A DNA stretch of 17,407 bases, taken from Chitinophagaceae bacterium (GTDB lineage Bacteria > Bacteroidota > Bacteroidia > Chitinophagales > Chitinophagaceae). The number at the start of each line of letters is the position of its first letter. Positions within the stretch are counted from its first letter, which is position 1. The stretch spans positions 1-17,407 of the forward strand of contig JANYEU010000075.1 in assembly GCA_025362915.1 (NCBI GenBank), written 5' to 3'. The notes below the pieces were generated by a model. It was not told the DNA's origin. It saw nothing but the letters and a program-made list of their open reading frames with translations, and made no database searches. Below, in pieces: positions 1 to 7,292 of this stretch. The position numbers and the translations under genes are program-made.

Positions 1-64
1 AGTCGCTATCATTAAGCGTAATTACTGTCACTCTCAATCGGGAGTCGTTATCATTACGCGTAAT
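1..64. repeat. Imperfect 22-bp direct repeat pair at left edge
   Basis: Positions 1-22 and 43-64 are the same 22-bp sequence with two mismatches (20/22), spaced 42 bp start to start. The first copy begins at the window edge, so the array could extend leftwards. An 8-bp inverted repeat (TGTCACTC at 26-33, GAGTGACA at 84-91) encloses the second copy. No coding frame explains the repetition. It could be the end of an intergenic repeat family or of a mobile element outside the window. The repeats are seen directly; the role is unknown. Confidence 0.55.
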
Positions 65-397
65 GTATGGCACGGACGAGTGGGAGTGACACTCATTACG
101 TTTTTTGAACGAGAAAGGCGCTTGCAGAAGCCATGAAACAAGGCAATACTGCCATGCAACCCTGCTGAACCAGCAATAAAAAAAGAAAATGTGAAATGAA
201 ACGGTTTAACTTGTGAAAGTGTTTCTTAATTAGTATGAAAGAAACTTTACGGAAGTTTATTAAAAATATTGTTTTGTACCGGATGCGGAAGACTTTACTT
301 TACTTCGCTGTGGCACAATAGTAATCATTTAAATTGATAACAATATAATTTATTTTTTTGAGGATTGTCTGAACCATGATTTGTGGGATTTATATGA
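65..397. other. Intergenic region with possible signal-peptide relic
   Basis: No convincing gene is present. A 28-codon open frame runs at 235-321 on the plus strand. Its second half, from the ATG at 283, reads MRKTLLYFAVAQ, which resembles the start of a Bacteroidota signal peptide, then hits a stop at 319. It lies on the same strand as the T9SS tail at 398-616, so the two may be the head and tail of one gene that lost its middle. That link is an inference from position and sequence flavour only. Confidence 0.3.
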
Positions 398-616
398 TTA
401 GGAAGATTATTCTCCAAGGATATTGTTACTGTAAAGGGTAACCATATTGTTTCTGTACAAGTAGTAAATAATATGGGTAAAGTGATAAAGATTGTTTCTT
501 TAAAGGATGCGAGTAACCCTACGCTTTCTGTGAGCAGTTTACCAATAGGGGTGTATCACCTGCGTGTACAAACTACTGATGGCAAGGTAAGCGGAGTAGG
601 GTTTGTGAAGGAATAG
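398..616 (+). pseudogene. Relic tail of a T9SS-sorted secreted protein
   Basis: An open frame after an in-frame stop at 395 encodes the last ~70 residues of a type IX secretion (Por/SprA) type A sorting domain, ending at the TAG at 614. The readable pattern is the family's: DIVTVKGNHIVSVQVVNNMG, then SSLPIGVYHLRV, then TTDGKVSG and FVKE at the C-terminus. It has no start codon in a sensible place, no catalytic domain and two in-frame stops just upstream (377 and 395), so it is a gene remnant. The YPNP-type opening of the domain is also damaged. It is about 33 of 60 residues identical to the relic on the other strand at 902-1250, so the parent genes were close paralogues. What the lost part did cannot be told. 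Confidence 0.7.
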
Positions 617-901
617 AAAAGCCCCCTTAAACGACTACCGTTGGTAGACCTTGGACGCTACCAGTAAGTGGTGGCTATTTTAAATGGTTGCCACAAAGGC
701 AGGAAGACGGAAAGATAAACTAAGAAGCAAAGAAAGAGAAGGGTAAACATCCATTTTATGGGATTGATAAATACCTTTTTTGTATAGGGTTTTCCTATTC
801 CAATCCAAATTATTCATGGCAAACAAATAAAAAGGTGCAGCCACTAATTAAATAGTAGCTGCACCTTATCAATGATCAATTTTTCTATTACCAATCAACC
901 T
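617..901. other. Intergenic region between two convergent gene relics
   Basis: No gene is seen. Short inverted repeats cluster at about 637-692, for example CTACC-GTT-GGTAG, and could mark an old transcription end for the plus-strand relic. The strong hairpin at 832-867 is listed separately. The rest is AT-rich sequence without a recognisable motif. Confidence 0.4.
832..867 (-). terminator. Intrinsic terminator behind the minus-strand relic
   Basis: A perfect 10-bp stem (AAGGTGCAGC at 832-841 pairs with GCTGCACCTT at 858-867) has extra CTA/TAG pairing inside the loop. Read on the minus strand it is followed by a T-rich run (TTTTTATTTG). It lies 35 bp beyond the stop of the decayed T9SS gene at 902, so it is probably that gene's surviving terminator. 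Confidence 0.75.
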
Positions 902-1250
902 TTATTGTTTCACAAAGCGTAACCTACTCACATTGCCATCTGTTGTTTGGATGCGAAGGAGATAAGCCTGCCGGCAAGCTATTGACCCTTATCAAAGGAT
1001 TGGTGGCATCATTCAGGGTTTGCACACTCATTGTCCTTCCAATATTATCTAAAACCTGTACCGAGGCAATATGACTGCCTTTTATGATAGCTATATTCCT
1101 TGCAGGATTTGGATAGACCATCATCTTTCTAGCTATTTCTGGAATGGAAACAGTAATGATATTACTATAACTAAAGCTTCCTCCCTTATCAATCAATTGT
1201 AAACGATAGTACACCTGCTTGGTTAGACTTTCAATTGTGACAAGCGTGAT
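902..1250 (-). pseudogene. Frameshifted relic tail of a T9SS-sorted secreted protein
   Basis: The minus strand reads the end of a Fn3-like domain (ESLTKQVYYRLQLIDKGG) and then a type A sorting domain (VYPNPARNIAIIKG, VQVLDNIGRT, VNSLPAGL). Within the last strand the frame slips near 938-942. The original frame ends in a short unrelated peptide with a stop at 924. The adjacent frame continues as YLLRIQTTDGNVSRLRFVKQ to a TAA at 902, which is the expected end of the family. An in-frame stop at about 1249 cuts the upstream side and no start or enzyme domain remains. The GTG at 1212-1214 is only an internal valine codon. Loss of function by deletion plus frameshift is the simplest reading. The relic is paralogous to the plus-strand relic at 398-616. 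Confidence 0.72.
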
Positions 1251-1583
1251 TTAGGTTACTGAATGATTTGAAATATTATCTGGAATTTGATTTGTGACTT
1301 AGCTGATTCGTTGGCTTAGCGGTCTTTCTATGTCTTACAATCACCTTCCAAAGATTTCAAAAGCCTAGGTTTCCCTAATTTATCTGCAAATAACCTCTTG
1401 CTTAGTTTAACCCTCGATTTACTTTGGCAGCATTTTTTAATTTTTTAATTGTTATTAAGCTTTCTATATGTTCAGTACCTTACAGGCTGTAATACTAACT
1501 AAGAAATTTTAATGTGGGTTGATTTTGCAAGAATTATTATTTTGTGAAGCTATTGTTTCAAGAAAATTATTAGAATAAAGTAA
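1251..1583. other. AT-rich intergenic region
   Basis: No supported gene. A minus-strand frame without a start codon is open for about 38 codons (1331-1444) and includes the string KLGKPRLLKSLEGDCKT. I recognise no family in it. It may be decayed upstream sequence of the 902-1250 relic, or an intergenic repeat. Long A/T runs lie at 1433-1447. Confidence 0.35.
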
Positions 1584-1634
1584 TAGGGTAAATAAACCAG
1601 GGCTTACTTGTAAACCTTTGATTTATTTACCCTA
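1584..1634 (-). terminator. Stem-loop behind the pectate lyase gene
   Basis: A perfect 13-bp inverted repeat (1584-1596 with 1622-1634, TAGGGTAAATAAA type) has a 25-nt loop and lies about 60 bp beyond the lyase stop codon. There is no clear T-run after it on the minus strand, so it could terminate transcription of the PUL or simply protect the 3' end of its mRNA. Confidence 0.45.
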
Positions 1635-1696
1635 TATACTAACTTAAACCCTTATGTTTCTTTGTGAGAACCTTTGTGTTCTTTGTGGTAAATCAG

Positions 1697-3832
1697 TTAT
1701 TCTTTTGTAAGCTTCTTGGTAATAATACCATCAGCAGTAGCAATCTTAACCATATAGTTACCAGCTTTTAAGCTAGACAGGTTAAGTTGTGATAATGACT
1801 CTCCAGTTGGTACTTTGTAAGTGAGCAACAACTTACCTGATGCATCGAGGATAACAATAGACTTCATACCGGCAGCCTTTATCTGTAACAATCCTTTTGT
1901 AGGATTAGGATAAATAATGTCTGCTGTAGAAGAACCAAAGCCCACTTGCTTTACATCATAATAAGTTACCCTGCCATCATTATCATGTTGGATAACACGG
2001 TAATAATTAAGTCCATTAGTAGGCATTGCATCTTTTAAAGAATATGAATGACTTGAGGAAGGAACTACAGTTTTCAATAATGTGAAATCCATACCATCAG
2101 ATGAATGTTCCACTTCGAAATATGCCACTGAATTATTATTGCTTGTGGCCCAGCTTATCTGTACAGCCTGCCCTACAGTATTTACAGCATAACTTAACAA
2201 AGAAACCGGCAACAATGACACAGGGGTAACCAACACAGATATTACAGTAGAATAGACACTGCTATCATTTCCTGCCACAGTAAAAGAAATACTATCCATT
2301 CCATTCCAACTAGCAAGTGGGGTAAACAATACTGTATGCCCGTCTGGTTGCAACAAAGCGGTACCTTTTGTACCGGCATTAATGGTGTAAACTGGGCTTG
2401 CGTTTGAAAAGCCTCCAGTCAATCCAAGCAAATCAATACTGATAGGATTACCCGTTGTGGTAACAGCGTGAGGGTCTGCCAACCAGTTAATATAGTGTTC
2501 TATGAATGTGAAACTATCAGGCGCCAATTTCATTGCATCATCTTTTAAAGGATTGCTTCCCATCGCCTTTTCCCAATAATCAGGCATACCATCGCCATCG
2601 GTATCTACTTCTTTAGTGCCCCCTATGATAGTTCCATATCCGTTATTGCTTAATCCTGTCTGTGACTGACTGGTATATAATCCAGAACCAGGCCCTGTAG
2701 TACCTACACCCGTTCCAGTTGTCCCCTTACCTAAGGTTAGCATTTGGCTTATAATTAAAGAGTCATCTTCATCGCGTGGCAAGGCACCCACTTGTGAGAT
2801 TGCCAAACGGTAGGCTGTCTGTTGATTATATATCGGCCCTTCGGTGGTATAAGAAGACCAAGGTTTGGTCAAGATGGTACCAACACCTTGATACCAATAA
2901 GGCGTGGTAATGCCACCATCCAATATACCATTCCGATTACTATCCTTTAAGTTTCCTGATAGATAGAAACTTTGGTTTTTATCTATTTGAAACCAAGTAT
3001 TATCTGTTGACCCAGAACCCGGACCATGGATAAAGTAATTATTTATAAGGTCATGCTTAAACTTTGTACTTGTATGGGTAGTGTAATAAGAGGAGCAATT
3101 GTACAACACATTGTTTACAAAAACAGTGTTCACCTTTGCCAGTGGATTACGGTTGTGCGAGTTGGCAAACACATTGTAAAACCAAGCCCATTGCCCACCA
3201 ACGCTCTCGGTGTGTGCACCAAATTGTTGACCTGTAGGATTGGCATCCAGGCAATTCTGGAAAGTGATACTATCCATCACATGGGTGGCATCCCCAACGC
3301 CATCTACATTATCATAAGGCCCAAACTCTATGGAACAATGGTCAAATATAAATTGATGCCCCGTGGACATGCCAATTGCATCAGTTTGAACTAGAGAGGA
3401 AGAAGCAACACCACCTGGACGGATGCGTATATGGCGACAGATAATATTCTTTCTGGCCGAAAAAGAAATCTCTCCAGCTTTTGTTCCGGCCGGGGCATTG
3501 CCACTAAACGCAATACCGCCACCAGGTGCTGTTTGACCTGCAATGGTTAGATTACTGCTGGCGGATACACCACTTAGGAGATTTATGTATCCACAAACAT
3601 CAAATACAATAATCCTGTTTGATTTACTTACCGCATCCCTGAAAGAACCAGCCCCTGCATCTGCCAAGTTGGTTACATGGTAAACCGTACCTGTTCTTCC
3701 CCCGGTAACATATTCACCAAAACCTAAGGCACCAGGGAAAGCTTTTACTTGTGCATTTATCTTATTCGGTAGAACAATGGCATTTAAGACCATCCATAAG
3801 AGCATGGAGATTGAAATTATTTTCTTTTTCAT
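1697..3832 (-). CDS. Secreted PL1-type pectate lyase with T9SS sorting domain
   Basis: Predicted to cleave polygalacturonate by beta-elimination outside the cell. From the chosen start (711 residues) the order is: signal peptide ~1-28 (MKKKIISISMLLWMVLNAIV...NAQ); right-handed beta-helix lyase domain ~30-300; a calcium-binding type loop DTDGDGMPD at ~410; an Ig/cadherin-like domain ~465-535; a Fn3-like segment ~545-630; and a T9SS type A sorting domain ~640-711 (IIYPNPTKG...ITKKLTKE). Lyase signatures include FPGALGFGEYVTGGR near the N-terminus, RHIRIRPGG, FIFDHCSIEFG and NSHNRNPLA, whose Arg (~228) fits the PL1 catalytic base position. The ATG at 3832 is preferred over the one at 3901 because it directly opens the signal peptide. 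This is the only enzyme in the locus with a sorting domain, so it likely acts first, at the cell surface or in the medium. The exact cleavage mode is not readable. Confidence 0.9.
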   Translation of the reverse strand: MKKKIISISMLLWMVLNAIVLPNKINAQVKAFPGALGFGEYVTGGRTGTVYHVTNLADAGAGSFRDAVSKSNRIIVFDVCGYINLLSGVSASSNLTIAGQTAPGGGIAFSGNAPAGTKAGEISFSARKNIICRHIRIRPGGVASSSLVQTDAIGMSTGHQFIFDHCSIEFGPYDNVDGVGDATHVMDSITFQNCLDANPTGQQFGAHTESVGGQWAWFYNVFANSHNRNPLAKVNTVFVNNVLYNCSSYYTTHTSTKFKHDLINNYFIHGPGSGSTDNTWFQIDKNQSFYLSGNLKDSNRNGILDGGITTPYWYQGVGTILTKPWSSYTTEGPIYNQQTAYRLAISQVGALPRDEDDSLIISQMLTLGKGTTGTGVGTTGPGSGLYTSQSQTGLSNNGYGTIIGGTKEVDTDGDGMPDYWEKAMGSNPLKDDAMKLAPDSFTFIEHYINWLADPHAVTTTGNPISIDLLGLTGGFSNASPVYTINAGTKGTALLQPDGHTVLFTPLASWNGMDSISFTVAGNDSSVYSTVISVLVTPVSLLPVSLLSYAVNTVGQAVQISWATSNNNSVAYFEVEHSSDGMDFTLLKTVVPSSSHSYSLKDAMPTNGLNYYRVIQHDNDGRVTYYDVKQVGFGSSTADIIYPNPTKGLLQIKAAGMKSIVILDASGKLLLTYKVPTGESLSQLNLSSLKAGNYMVKIATADGIITKKLTKE

Positions 3833-3916
3833 TGAGCAAATTTTAATCATATCAAGACAATCATGTGTTGAAATGTGAAAATATAAATAAGAAATCCTCA
3901 ACTGTCATACTCCATA

Positions 3917-3944
3917 CTGTTTCCGTATAGTTATCGGTAAACAG
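3917..3944 (-). other. Stem-loop in the leader of the pectate lyase gene
   Basis: CTGTTTCCG (3917-3925) pairs with CGG-T-AAACAG (3935-3944) with one bulged T and a 9-nt loop. It lies 85 bp upstream of the lyase start, between GH105 and PL1. It could be an mRNA processing or stability element. No T-run and no known riboswitch pattern was seen. Confidence 0.3.
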
Positions 3945-3992
3945 CTAAAAACAATCATCCATCATTTGTGCGTCTTTTGCAATTTATTGACT

Positions 3993-4024
3993 AACCCTAT
4001 AAGATTCAAAATCCTTACAGGGTT
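3993..4024 (-). terminator. Stem-loop directly after the GH105 gene
   Basis: AACCCTATAAGATT (3993-4006) pairs with AATCCTTACAGGGTT (4010-4024), with one mismatch and one bulge, around a 3-nt loop. It begins 5 nt after the GH105 stop codon. The sequence beyond it on the minus strand is not T-rich, so it may be a leaky terminator or an mRNA-end stabiliser rather than a full stop. Confidence 0.5.
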
Positions 4025-4029
4025 TAATG

Positions 4030-5172
4030 TCAATTCAGTTTATACACTTCACTTCCTGCCAATAAGAAACATCCCAGTCCATAATCTTCAAAGTCTGGGG
4101 TCTTATCATAGCTCAAAGGCTGTCCATCCTTAGGTTCTTTTCCAGTCCCTTGCACCCATCCCAAGAAGCCATTTGAATGAACACATTCTTTTGTAGCGGC
4201 ATTCCATGCCTTATAGATGGCAGGTGCAAATTCATCTTTCTTTAATAAATGATTATTTATGCCATAAGCAAACCCATACACAAACAAGGAGGTGCCGGTA
4301 AGTTCCTTGCCCCCAAAGTTTGAAGGATCTTTCAAGCTAACATTCCAGTAACCATCTTCTCTTTGTAGTGGCAGCAAGGCTTTGCACATTGCCTTATAAT
4401 CAGTCAGATATTCATTATAGTGGCTATCGGTCTTTGGCAATCTATCTAGAACGCGAACCAAAGCTGCCAATACCCAACCATTTCCACGACTCCAATAGCA
4501 ATCTTTTCCATTTGGCTCTTTGTAAGGAGCAACAAAATCCTTATCCCGCCACCAAAGGTTATCCGCAGGGTTTAATAGTCCTTTGCCACCATGAACATGT
4601 TTGGTATAGCTATACATTTCGTAAGCCCTATTCAGGTAATTGGTATCCTTAAACTCCAAACCCAACTCTACAAAGAGTGGCAACCCCATCTGGATGGCAT
4701 CAATCCAACTCCAGTCATCTATCTTATCTGTAGCCAACATCCTATCCAGACTTTCTTTAATGCTATCCAGCATGTAAGCATTCTTTTTACCTGTCAATAC
4801 ATACAGATCGTAATAAGTTTGACCCGCACATTGGTTATCCGCATTACGTGTTTTATTCCCAGTATTCAAACCCCATTTGTGCTTATCGCCCCAGCTAATG
4901 GCATAATCCAGGTACTTTTTCTTTTCCTGCTTATTGGTTTCTACGGAGAGTAAAGCCATCAATCCTTCGTAATAAACGCTTCTTGTCCAAATATTGCTTG
5001 GTCTGGTCTTAGTCGTTGTAATTGTAGCACCCGCATCTGGCCAATGGTTCATGAAATAGGCATTCGCCCTTTCCATCACTTCCAACACTTCCTTTCTGTT
5101 TGGTTTATCCTGCGCAATCACAGCGGTGTTCAATATCCAAATTGTCATAAAACATAAAGCAAGCCTATTCAT
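4030..5172 (-). CDS. GH105-family unsaturated galacturonyl hydrolase
   Basis: Expected to hydrolyse the 4,5-unsaturated galacturonyl residue at the non-reducing end of pectin oligomers made by polysaccharide lyases, as YteR/YesR-type enzymes do. From the start used here (380 residues, usual for the family) there is a signal peptide ~1-21 (MNRLALCFMTIWILNTAVIAQ), then an (alpha/alpha)6 barrel. Family motifs are NADNQCAGQTYYDLY (Asp ~112), WSWIDAIQMGLP (Asp ~158, which by position corresponds to the catalytic acid), HVHGGKGL, CYWSRGNGWV and DYGLGCFLLAGSEVY at the C-terminus. The ATG at 5172 is chosen over the one at 5217 because it starts the signal peptide. There is no T9SS domain, so it should act in the periplasm on imported oligomers. 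It is separated from the upstream DUF gene by 356 bp with a terminator, so it may have its own promoter. GH88 is the near alternative. Confidence 0.9.
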   Translation of the reverse strand: MNRLALCFMTIWILNTAVIAQDKPNRKEVLEVMERANAYFMNHWPDAGATITTTKTRPSNIWTRSVYYEGLMALLSVETNKQEKKKYLDYAISWGDKHKWGLNTGNKTRNADNQCAGQTYYDLYVLTGKKNAYMLDSIKESLDRMLATDKIDDWSWIDAIQMGLPLFVELGLEFKDTNYLNRAYEMYSYTKHVHGGKGLLNPADNLWWRDKDFVAPYKEPNGKDCYWSRGNGWVLAALVRVLDRLPKTDSHYNEYLTDYKAMCKALLPLQREDGYWNVSLKDPSNFGGKELTGTSLFVYGFAYGINNHLLKKDEFAPAIYKAWNAATKECVHSNGFLGWVQGTGKEPKDGQPLSYDKTPDFEDYGLGCFLLAGSEVYKLN

Positions 5173-5528
5173 TATCCTATATTTTTTAATTGATAAAAGC
5201 CTATTTGTTTTTTGCAAATATTAATTATTTCCCAATGACTATCTTCAGTTTGTTTTCTTTTTACTCTTCTTGTTCCTAGGATAATCACTAAGGCCTTTAG
5301 ATTCTACATTCCCATACATAACGGCTGCCCATATTTCGGGATTCTAGCAAGAACTTCCAGTGCGTCTATCCAAACTATCGCTTGCTACACTAGACTTTCT
5401 AGAAATTATAAAGTTTAAGGGAATGTTTACCGGCCTTGTTTGAAATAATAATTCGCATCGTATTTTACTATTACAAAAAAAGGTCTGCCAATTAAGGCAA
5501 ACCTTTTTATTGTTTATTTGATTGATAA
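5173..5528. other. Gap inside the PUL with possible decayed reading frame
   Basis: Besides the terminator at 5477-5508, the minus strand holds a frame open across 5248-5541 apart from one TAG at 5344-5346. Downstream of that stop it reads NPEIWAAVMYGN and then ESKGLSDYPRNKKSKK, ending at the TGA at 5245. The peptide looks less random than the rest of the gap, but I cannot place it in a family. It could be a fragment of a lost PUL gene, or a dispersed intergenic repeat that happens to be open. No promoter of the Bacteroidota type (TAnnTTTG) was found for GH105. Confidence 0.3.
5477..5508 (-). terminator. Intrinsic terminator inside the PUL
   Basis: AAAAAGGT (5477-5484) pairs with ACCTTTTT (5501-5508), then one C/A mismatch, then TGCC with GGCA around a 6-nt loop. 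Read on the minus strand it is followed by a T-run. It sits 21 bp after the stop of the DUF4957-like gene. It should end most transcripts coming from susC/susD before GH105 and PL1; both strands carry T-runs, so it may work in both directions. Confidence 0.75.
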
Positions 5529-7208
5529 TTAATATGCCCATCTGCCATCTCCAATAGTACCGCCACCGCTGCTTGCAGTAAAGATCGGATCGGAAGACGG
5601 AAGTGCGGCTAAACTAAAATTTGTTGTTGTTGGCAGCCAACCTAAATTCTCTGAAAAATCATTACCTTGGGCAAGCCCTGTCAATACCAAGTCCAACCCA
5701 CTCGAATTAGAAGTAAACTTAAACGTGTTATTGAATGAAAAGTCCAAACTGCTCGTTGCACTAGCTCTAAATGCCTTTGCATTTAAAGTCCCGCTCATTG
5801 GCGTATTTGCAAGAATGCTATTATCCAAAAGAAACTGTAAGGCATTTGCATTGGCATCAAAAAGTAGGTATTTACCATTGCCTCCTATGTTATTCATTGT
5901 ACAATAACTGATAAAAATACTAGGTAATGTTGTTAGCGTTCCCAATGCTGTACTCATATTAAATAGTCCTTCTCCGAGATTATGGAAAGTAGAATTCTTG
6001 AATATGATTGATGTAAATAACATTTTCTCAAGGGAGAACATATAATACCCCGATGTATTGGTTACATCCACATTATATATCTGAGAGTTATTGATAACAA
6101 TAGATCCAATCTTAAAATCGTTTGCAACAGCAGCATAATTCCCCCTGATAACACAACGTGTATAATCGTGAATGATACAATTGTCTATATTAACATAGCT
6201 GAATGTTGAAGGAGTATTGGCAGTCGGGTCACCATACAACTGCAAAAAAGTAGTGCCATTAGTAGTACCAGTATAGTTGCCACTAACTTCAACGCCAGCA
6301 AGCGATATGCCGGCACCATCTCCCACCAAATCCAACTCTGGAGATAATATCTTGGTATCGGCAGGGTTATTTGAAACCGAGCGTATAGTGATTGTTTTGT
6401 GTAGGATTGGGGTGGCACTTAATAAAGTATAAGTACCTGGATTTAAACCTATAACATCACCATCAGCGGCGGCATCTATGGTGGCTGCCAAATCATCAAC
6501 ACCGGCTGTAATAGTAGTTGTATAACTTACAACCCGCGGAGTGATAAAATTTGTAAAGCCCAAGCTTTTTTTCACTGCAAATAATTGTATCTTATAGTGT
6601 TTATTGGCATCTAATCCCGTTATGCCTTTTGAACCAGCAGCAGCTTCTGCTTGAGATATTTGAACAGTGATTGAAGCACTACCATCTGATGGCGTAAGCA
6701 CCGCAGTTGTTGCAGCTTTGGTAGCATCATTAAGATACCAATGCAATACTACCGAAGACTGTGTAATATCTAAATCCCTAACCACTTTCAAGTATTGTAA
6801 GCCATACAACCTAAAAGTGCCTGTAGGGTTATAATTATTGGATGCCGCAATTGTTTTATAGGCATTTACCCTCATCCTAGCATAATAAGAAGTACTTAAT
6901 AAAATGTTTGAATCTGTTGCAACAGCAGTTGTGGTATCTGTCACCATAGCATAATCTATAGTAGAGAAAGCAGAATCTTGTGACAACTCTATTGTGTAGG
7001 TCATGCCCTTTATTGGGAATAAGGGTGCTGTGAAAGTAAATATTGCAGAATCCCTTCTTGTTCTAACCTTGAGATTAGAGGGTGTAAAAAAACGCCTGAT
7101 AGAACTATCAACTACACTTCCATCAACGGATTTATTGCAAGCAGAAATAACACAGGTAATTGCTAGTATAGCAATTAAAACACTTATATAATTCTTTATT
7201 CTTTTCAT
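5529..7208 (-). CDS. DUF4957/DUF5123-like surface lipoprotein of the PUL
   Basis: A 559-residue protein with a lipoprotein signal peptide (ISAC, Cys24), probably displayed on the outer membrane. Residues ~40-230 look like two Fn3-like beta domains (YTIELSQDSAFSTIDYA; a repeat around HYKIQLFAVKK). The rest, from LAATIDAAADGDVIGLNPGT onward, is a beta-helix fold of pectin-lyase-like superfamily type, with repeated short strands (IDNCIIHDY, INNSQIYNV, FKNSTFHNLG, FNNTFKF), ending in IGDGRWAY like other members. I see no lyase catalytic signature, so binding of pectic glycans is more likely than cleavage; this is inferred from family context. It lies 84 bp after susD, with an A-rich leader before the ATG. 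The assignment rests on architecture and position beside susD, not on a database match. Confidence 0.8.
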   Translation of the reverse strand: MKRIKNYISVLIAILAITCVISACNKSVDGSVVDSSIRRFFTPSNLKVRTRRDSAIFTFTAPLFPIKGMTYTIELSQDSAFSTIDYAMVTDTTTAVATDSNILLSTSYYARMRVNAYKTIAASNNYNPTGTFRLYGLQYLKVVRDLDITQSSVVLHWYLNDATKAATTAVLTPSDGSASITVQISQAEAAAGSKGITGLDANKHYKIQLFAVKKSLGFTNFITPRVVSYTTTITAGVDDLAATIDAAADGDVIGLNPGTYTLLSATPILHKTITIRSVSNNPADTKILSPELDLVGDGAGISLAGVEVSGNYTGTTNGTTFLQLYGDPTANTPSTFSYVNIDNCIIHDYTRCVIRGNYAAVANDFKIGSIVINNSQIYNVDVTNTSGYYMFSLEKMLFTSIIFKNSTFHNLGEGLFNMSTALGTLTTLPSIFISYCTMNNIGGNGKYLLFDANANALQFLLDNSILANTPMSGTLNAKAFRASATSSLDFSFNNTFKFTSNSSGLDLVLTGLAQGNDFSENLGWLPTTTNFSLAALPSSDPIFTASSGGGTIGDGRWAY

Positions 7209-7292
7209 CGGAGAAACTTTTTATTTATTTAATCTATAAAGGAATGCATCCTTCGATTATGCCAAGAGAATTAGTATTTATAAAACACATCC

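Noticed and set aside
924..1214. An intact 96-residue protein starting at 1214
   Set aside because: The start is a GTG inside a Fn3-like strand, and the C-terminus leaves the sorting-domain frame through a frameshift, so it is a fragment.
3026..3394. Plus-strand 122-codon frame in the pectate lyase
   Set aside because: Antisense to conserved lyase motifs; the translation shows no domain.
4591..4953. Plus-strand 120-codon frame in GH105
   Set aside because: Antisense to the conserved (alpha/alpha)6-barrel motifs; no leader or domain.
5344..5541. A 65-residue minus-strand gene after the DUF gene
   Set aside because: It overlaps the DUF stop and contains the terminator hairpin in its coding part, so an intact gene is implausible. 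Only the possible relic is reported.
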